Shown piece by piece: positions 61,432 to 64,000 of a DNA stretch of 64,000 nucleotides. A program made the position numbers and the translations under genes. The stretch spans positions 213,853 to 277,852 of the forward strand of contig JANAVB010006999.1 in assembly GCA_029216955.1 (NCBI GenBank), given 5' to 3'. The first letter of the stretch is position 1. The number at the start of each line of letters is the position of its first letter. Under the pieces are notes generated by a model. That model saw only the letters and a program-made list of their open reading frames with translations, ran no database searches and was not told where the DNA came from. The DNA comes from Iris pallida (Eukaryota > Streptophyta > Magnoliopsida > Asparagales > Iridaceae).

Positions 61432-62985
61432 TAAGGAGAAAGCCATTCTCCGTCTAATATTAGACGGAGAATGTCATTCTCCGTGTCAAAATAGACGGAG
61501 AATGAGCATTCTCCATTTTGTATTCACACGGAGAATGCCATTCTCCGTGTCAAAATAGACGGAGAATATCATTCTCCGTCTATTTTGACACGAAGAATGG
61601 CATTCTCCGTTTTGTATTAACAAGGGGAATGGCATTCTCCGCGTGTTTTAAAACGGAGAATGCCATTCTCCGCGTTAGCAAGACGGAGAATGCTCATTCT
61701 CCGCTTCAGAAAGACGGAGAATGCTCATTCTCTAGGTCAAAATACAAGGAGAATGGCATTCTCCCTTTATTTTGTCCCGGAGAATGAGCATTCTCCGTCT
61801 CAGTAAGACGGAGAATGCTCGTTTTTTAGATCAAAATAAAGGGAGAATGCCATTCTCCGTGTCAAAATAGACGGAGAATGTGATTCTCCGTTTTAAAAGA
61901 GACGGAGAATGCCATTCTCCGTTTTGTATTAACACGGGGAATGGCATTCTCCCTTTATTTTGACCCAGAGAATGACATTCTCCGTCTCAATAAGGCGGAG
62001 AATGCTCATTCTTTAGGTCAAAATACAAGGAGAATGCCATTCTCCGCGTGTTTTAATACGGAGAATGCCATTCTCCGTCTCATATTAGGCGGAGAATGCT
62101 CGTTCTTTAGATCAAAATAAAGGGAGAATGCCATTCTCCGTGTCAAAATAGACGGAGAATGGCATTCTCCGGGTCAAAAGAGACGGAGAATCACATTCTC
62201 CGTCTATTTTGACACGGAGAATGGCATTCTCCCTTTATTTTGTCCCGGAGAACGAGCATTCTTCGCCTAATATGAGACGGAGAATGCTCATTCTTTAGGT
62301 CAAAATACAAGAAAAAGGCCATTCTCCGCGTGTTTTAATACGGAGAATTCCATTCTCCGTCTCATATTAGGCGGAGAATGCTCGTTCTTTAGATCAAAAT
62401 AAAGGGAGAATGTCATTCTCCGTGTTAATACAAAACGGAGAATGACATTCTCCGTATTAAAATAGACGGCGAATGGCATTCTCCGTTTTGTATTAACACG
62501 GAGAATGACATTCTCCGTCTATTTTGACCCAGAGAATGACATTCTCCGTCTCAATAAGGCGAAGAATGCTCATTCTCCGGGTCAAAATACAAGGAGAATG
62601 TCATTCTCCGTGTCGAAATAGACAGAGAATGCCATTCTCCGTTATAAAATAGACGGAGAATGGCATTCTCCGTGTCAGTAAGACGGAGAATGTTCATTTC
62701 TCTAGGTTAATGCAAGAAGAAAGGTCATTCTCCGTCTTTTTTATAACGGAGAATGACATTCTCCGTCTCATATTAGGCGGAGAATGCTCGTTCTTTAGGT
62801 CAAAAACACAGAAAATGCCATTCTCCGTGTGTTTAAACACGGAGAATGCCATTCTCCGTCTCAAAATAGACGGAGAATGGCCATTTCTAGTTCAAATGAC
62901 ACAGAAAGGGCATCCTCCGTGTATTTTATAGACGGAGAATGATCATTTTCATTTGCCGCGTCAATATAAACGGAGAATGAACAGG
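61432..62985. repeat. Palindrome array F (intron 1 of Ulp1-like gene)
   Basis: Between exon borders 63000 and 61382; the largest array, about 40 palindromes by eye, mixed spacer orientation. Open frames within (61518, 62710) come from the repeat and are not genes. Confidence 0.94.
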
Positions 62986-63578
62986 TCTCAAAATTTTACC
63001 TTTTTTCTTCCCTTCTTCTTGATCTTCTTCTTCCTCCCCTGCTACTTCTTGTTCTTGTTGTTCTTGTTCTTCTACTGCTTCTTGCACTTCTTTTTCTTTT
63101 GGAGCATTTCGTCTACGAGCAAGCCTCTTAACTTTCTTCCCTCCTTTCGTTTGCTTTCCAACAACTACTTCTTCTCCTTCTTCTCTAACTTGGTCTACAT
63201 CCATTGCTGATGATTGCGACATTGTGATGGAGATTCGCTGGCGATTTCTTGTAAGAAATTTCTAAGATTTTTGGAGGAGATGACCTAAAATCGCAACCGA
63301 GCAGAGTATGGAAGAGGAGGGAGCGATAGAAACACTTTTTTGAAGAGTCTCTTGGTTTTGTATCTTCTGGAATCGAACCGTTTTTCATAAAAATTGCTGG
63401 GTTTGTTGATATTCTTAATAAATTAGAAGGGCAAAAGGGTCATGCCGTGCCCTTTTTTTAATTTTTAAGTTAATGCTGGGCACGCGATAAAAGTTTATTT
63501 TGGGGTGGATTTTTCATAAAACTTTTTAAATTTTTGGACATTTCATAAATTTTCCCTTTTTTTTTTTTGAACTGTAAA

Positions 63579-63712
63579 TAGATAAATAATTATTCCGTGC
63601 TACATAATAATTATTAAAAAATGGTAAAATTTACCAAGGTTTATTATAAGGTACGTACATCAATGAGGGGAAAAAAAAAGTACTGCACTGTTGGTGAAAG
63701 CGTAAGCTACTA
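63579..63712. other. Flank of the Mutator-like element
   Basis: AT-rich. Contains the right copy of the candidate target duplication and the complementary half of the AT-rich hairpin (63605-63635). No gene seen. Confidence 0.5.
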
Positions 63713-63835
63713 CTATTGGTACAGCATGAATTGGCACTCTTGGTTAGGGTTCCAAAGGCTCTGAGTGGCATCAACCTCAGCTATGGAAAGTTCAATCTTC
63801 TTCTTCAATTCTGAACCGGTCATCTCGTCATCAGT
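63713..63835 (-). CDS. Probable last exon of a host gene, function not recognised
   Basis: On the minus strand an acceptor, TTTGCTTGAAG, precedes 63835, and the frame reads TDDEMTGSELKKKIELSIAE then VDATQSLWNPNQECQFMLYQ, ending at TAG (63713-63715). Codon use and composition are unlike the surrounding repeats and there is no link to a transposon family. The rest of the gene would lie to the right, beyond the poly-A/(TA)n tract inside its intron. I cannot name it; it could also be another captured fragment. Confidence 0.45.
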   Translation of the reverse strand, partial: TDDEMTGSELKKKIELSIAEVDATQSLWNPNQECQFMLYQ

Positions 63836-63888
63836 CTTCAAGCAAACAAATTAAAACACCAATGGCGAAAATGTTAATAGCTGAAGAT

Positions 63889-63890
63889 TC

Positions 63891-63974
<84 letters not shown>
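63889..63974. repeat. Poly-A run followed by (TA)n
   Basis: About 29 A (63891-63919) then about 55 bp of TA. It could be the tail of a retroposed sequence or plain microsatellite growth; no LINE or SINE body is visible next to it. Confidence 0.85.
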
Positions 63975-63977
<3 letters not shown>

Positions 63978-64000
63978 TTAAAGCACATCTAACGAAAGTG

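Larger units (their letters stand above)
57145..63222 (-). pseudogene. Ulp1/C48 cysteine protease-like gene of the Mutator-like element, five exons
   Basis: Exons: 63222-63000, 61382-59997, 59390-58847, 58040-57788, 57681-57145; junctions 2-3, 3-4 and 4-5 keep frame. Exon 1 (MSQSSAMDVDQVREEGEE) is Lys/Glu-rich. Exon 2 has a mobile-domain-like part (SVKVAPTADEMATIFGLPMN) and coiled coils (LEKELDSLRNEKSLLIDDNK). Exon 3 is basic. Exons 4-5 look like a Ulp1 protease: LLSAKDFQDILNET, His in NKHYTLLAFNF, Asn (usually Asp) in HYNSLR, Gln in CPQQ and Cys in SPSCLLYVSYYIEKL. Defects: TAG at 57349, a frameshift at a nine-C run (60781-60789), and a one-base phase mismatch at the exon 1-2 junction. Ulp1-type enzymes cleave SUMO or ubiquitin-like tags; such genes ride on plant Mutator-like elements (Kaonashi type). 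Whether this one was active is unknown. Confidence 0.8.
51823..63578. mobile_element. Mutator-like element with transposase and Ulp1-like gene
   Basis: Imperfect inverted ends of about 90 bp: left 51829-51920 (TTTTATGAAATGCCCACCC, then TTTATGAAATGCCCAGAATT), right 63466-63560 read on the other strand (TTTATGAAATGTCC, TTTTATGAAAAATCCACCCC, GTGCCCAGCATTAA). The direct repeat ATAGATAAATAATT (51809-51822 and 63578-63591) is the likely target duplication; 9-11 bp is usual. The outer flanks form an inverted repeat (TTACCATCTTTTAATAATTA versus its complement near 63605-63626), so the target may have been a small AT-rich hairpin element. Two converging spliced genes and palindrome arrays fill the element. 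Confidence 0.8.

Noticed and set aside
55546..62985. CRISPR-like appearance of regularly spaced palindromes
   Set aside because: The context is a plant transposon with spliced genes; spacers are themselves repeated and vary little, and there are no cas genes.
63891..63974. Poly-A tail of a LINE or SINE
   Set aside because: No LINE reverse transcriptase, no Pol III A/B boxes and no target duplication seen next to it; microsatellite growth is enough to explain it.

Overview
This is repeat-dominated nuclear DNA of a flowering plant. The evidence is plant-specific retrotransposon lineages (Ty3 Tekay and Tat, Ty1/copia), CACTA, hAT and Mutator-like DNA transposons, spliced genes with GT-AG introns, and captured fragments of plant genes (YUCCA, GATA factor). 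Nothing here fixes the species. Nearly every coding region is a decayed transposon gene; the only likely host coding sequence is a short last exon at the right edge.

Layout. (1) 1-19620 is a nest. The outermost element is a minus-strand, gag-only LTR retrotransposon (TR-GAG-like; internal region 16443-18072, LTRs at 1-666 plus 15738-16442 and at 18073 to about 19620). Its left LTR is split by a 15-kb Tekay/Del-type Ty3 element (667-15737, target duplication GCCAA). The Tekay 3' LTR is in turn split by a solo LTR of the outer family (9798-12525, duplication GCCGC). (2) 19620-23137 holds tandem repeats of about 810 bp, a 340-bp foldback, a small gene-like reading frame and one CACTA terminus. 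(3) 23141-33902 is a minus-strand Tat-lineage element with dual RNase H, broken by a hAT MITE (24023-24555) and a solo LTR (25548-26373). (4) 33903 to about 41840 is a second, plus-strand Tat element. Its reverse transcriptase is split by a rearranged LTR (34458-35075), and an antisense gene with its own TATA box lies behind pol. (5) About 41846-50863 is a copia fragment whose 3' LTR is split by a 5.5-kb CACTA element (45032-50521) carrying pieces of at least three host genes. (6) About 51823-63578 is an 11.8-kb Mutator-like element with a spliced MuDR-type transposase and, converging on it, a five-exon Ulp1/C48 protease-like gene. (7) The right edge has a probable host exon and a poly-A/(TA)n tract.

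How parts relate. The Tekay element and the gag-only element share a 21-base sequence just inside the 5' LTR, which fits a non-autonomous element borrowing an autonomous partner's priming and enzymes. The two Tat elements carry versions of the same unrecognised protein, encoded on the opposite strand to pol. The most striking feature is in the Mutator-like element: roughly a hundred (by eye) copies of a short palindrome built on CGGAGAATGNCATTCTCCG fill its larger introns and the gap between its two genes but are absent from its exons, and part of the array is organised as an exact 216-bp higher-order repeat.
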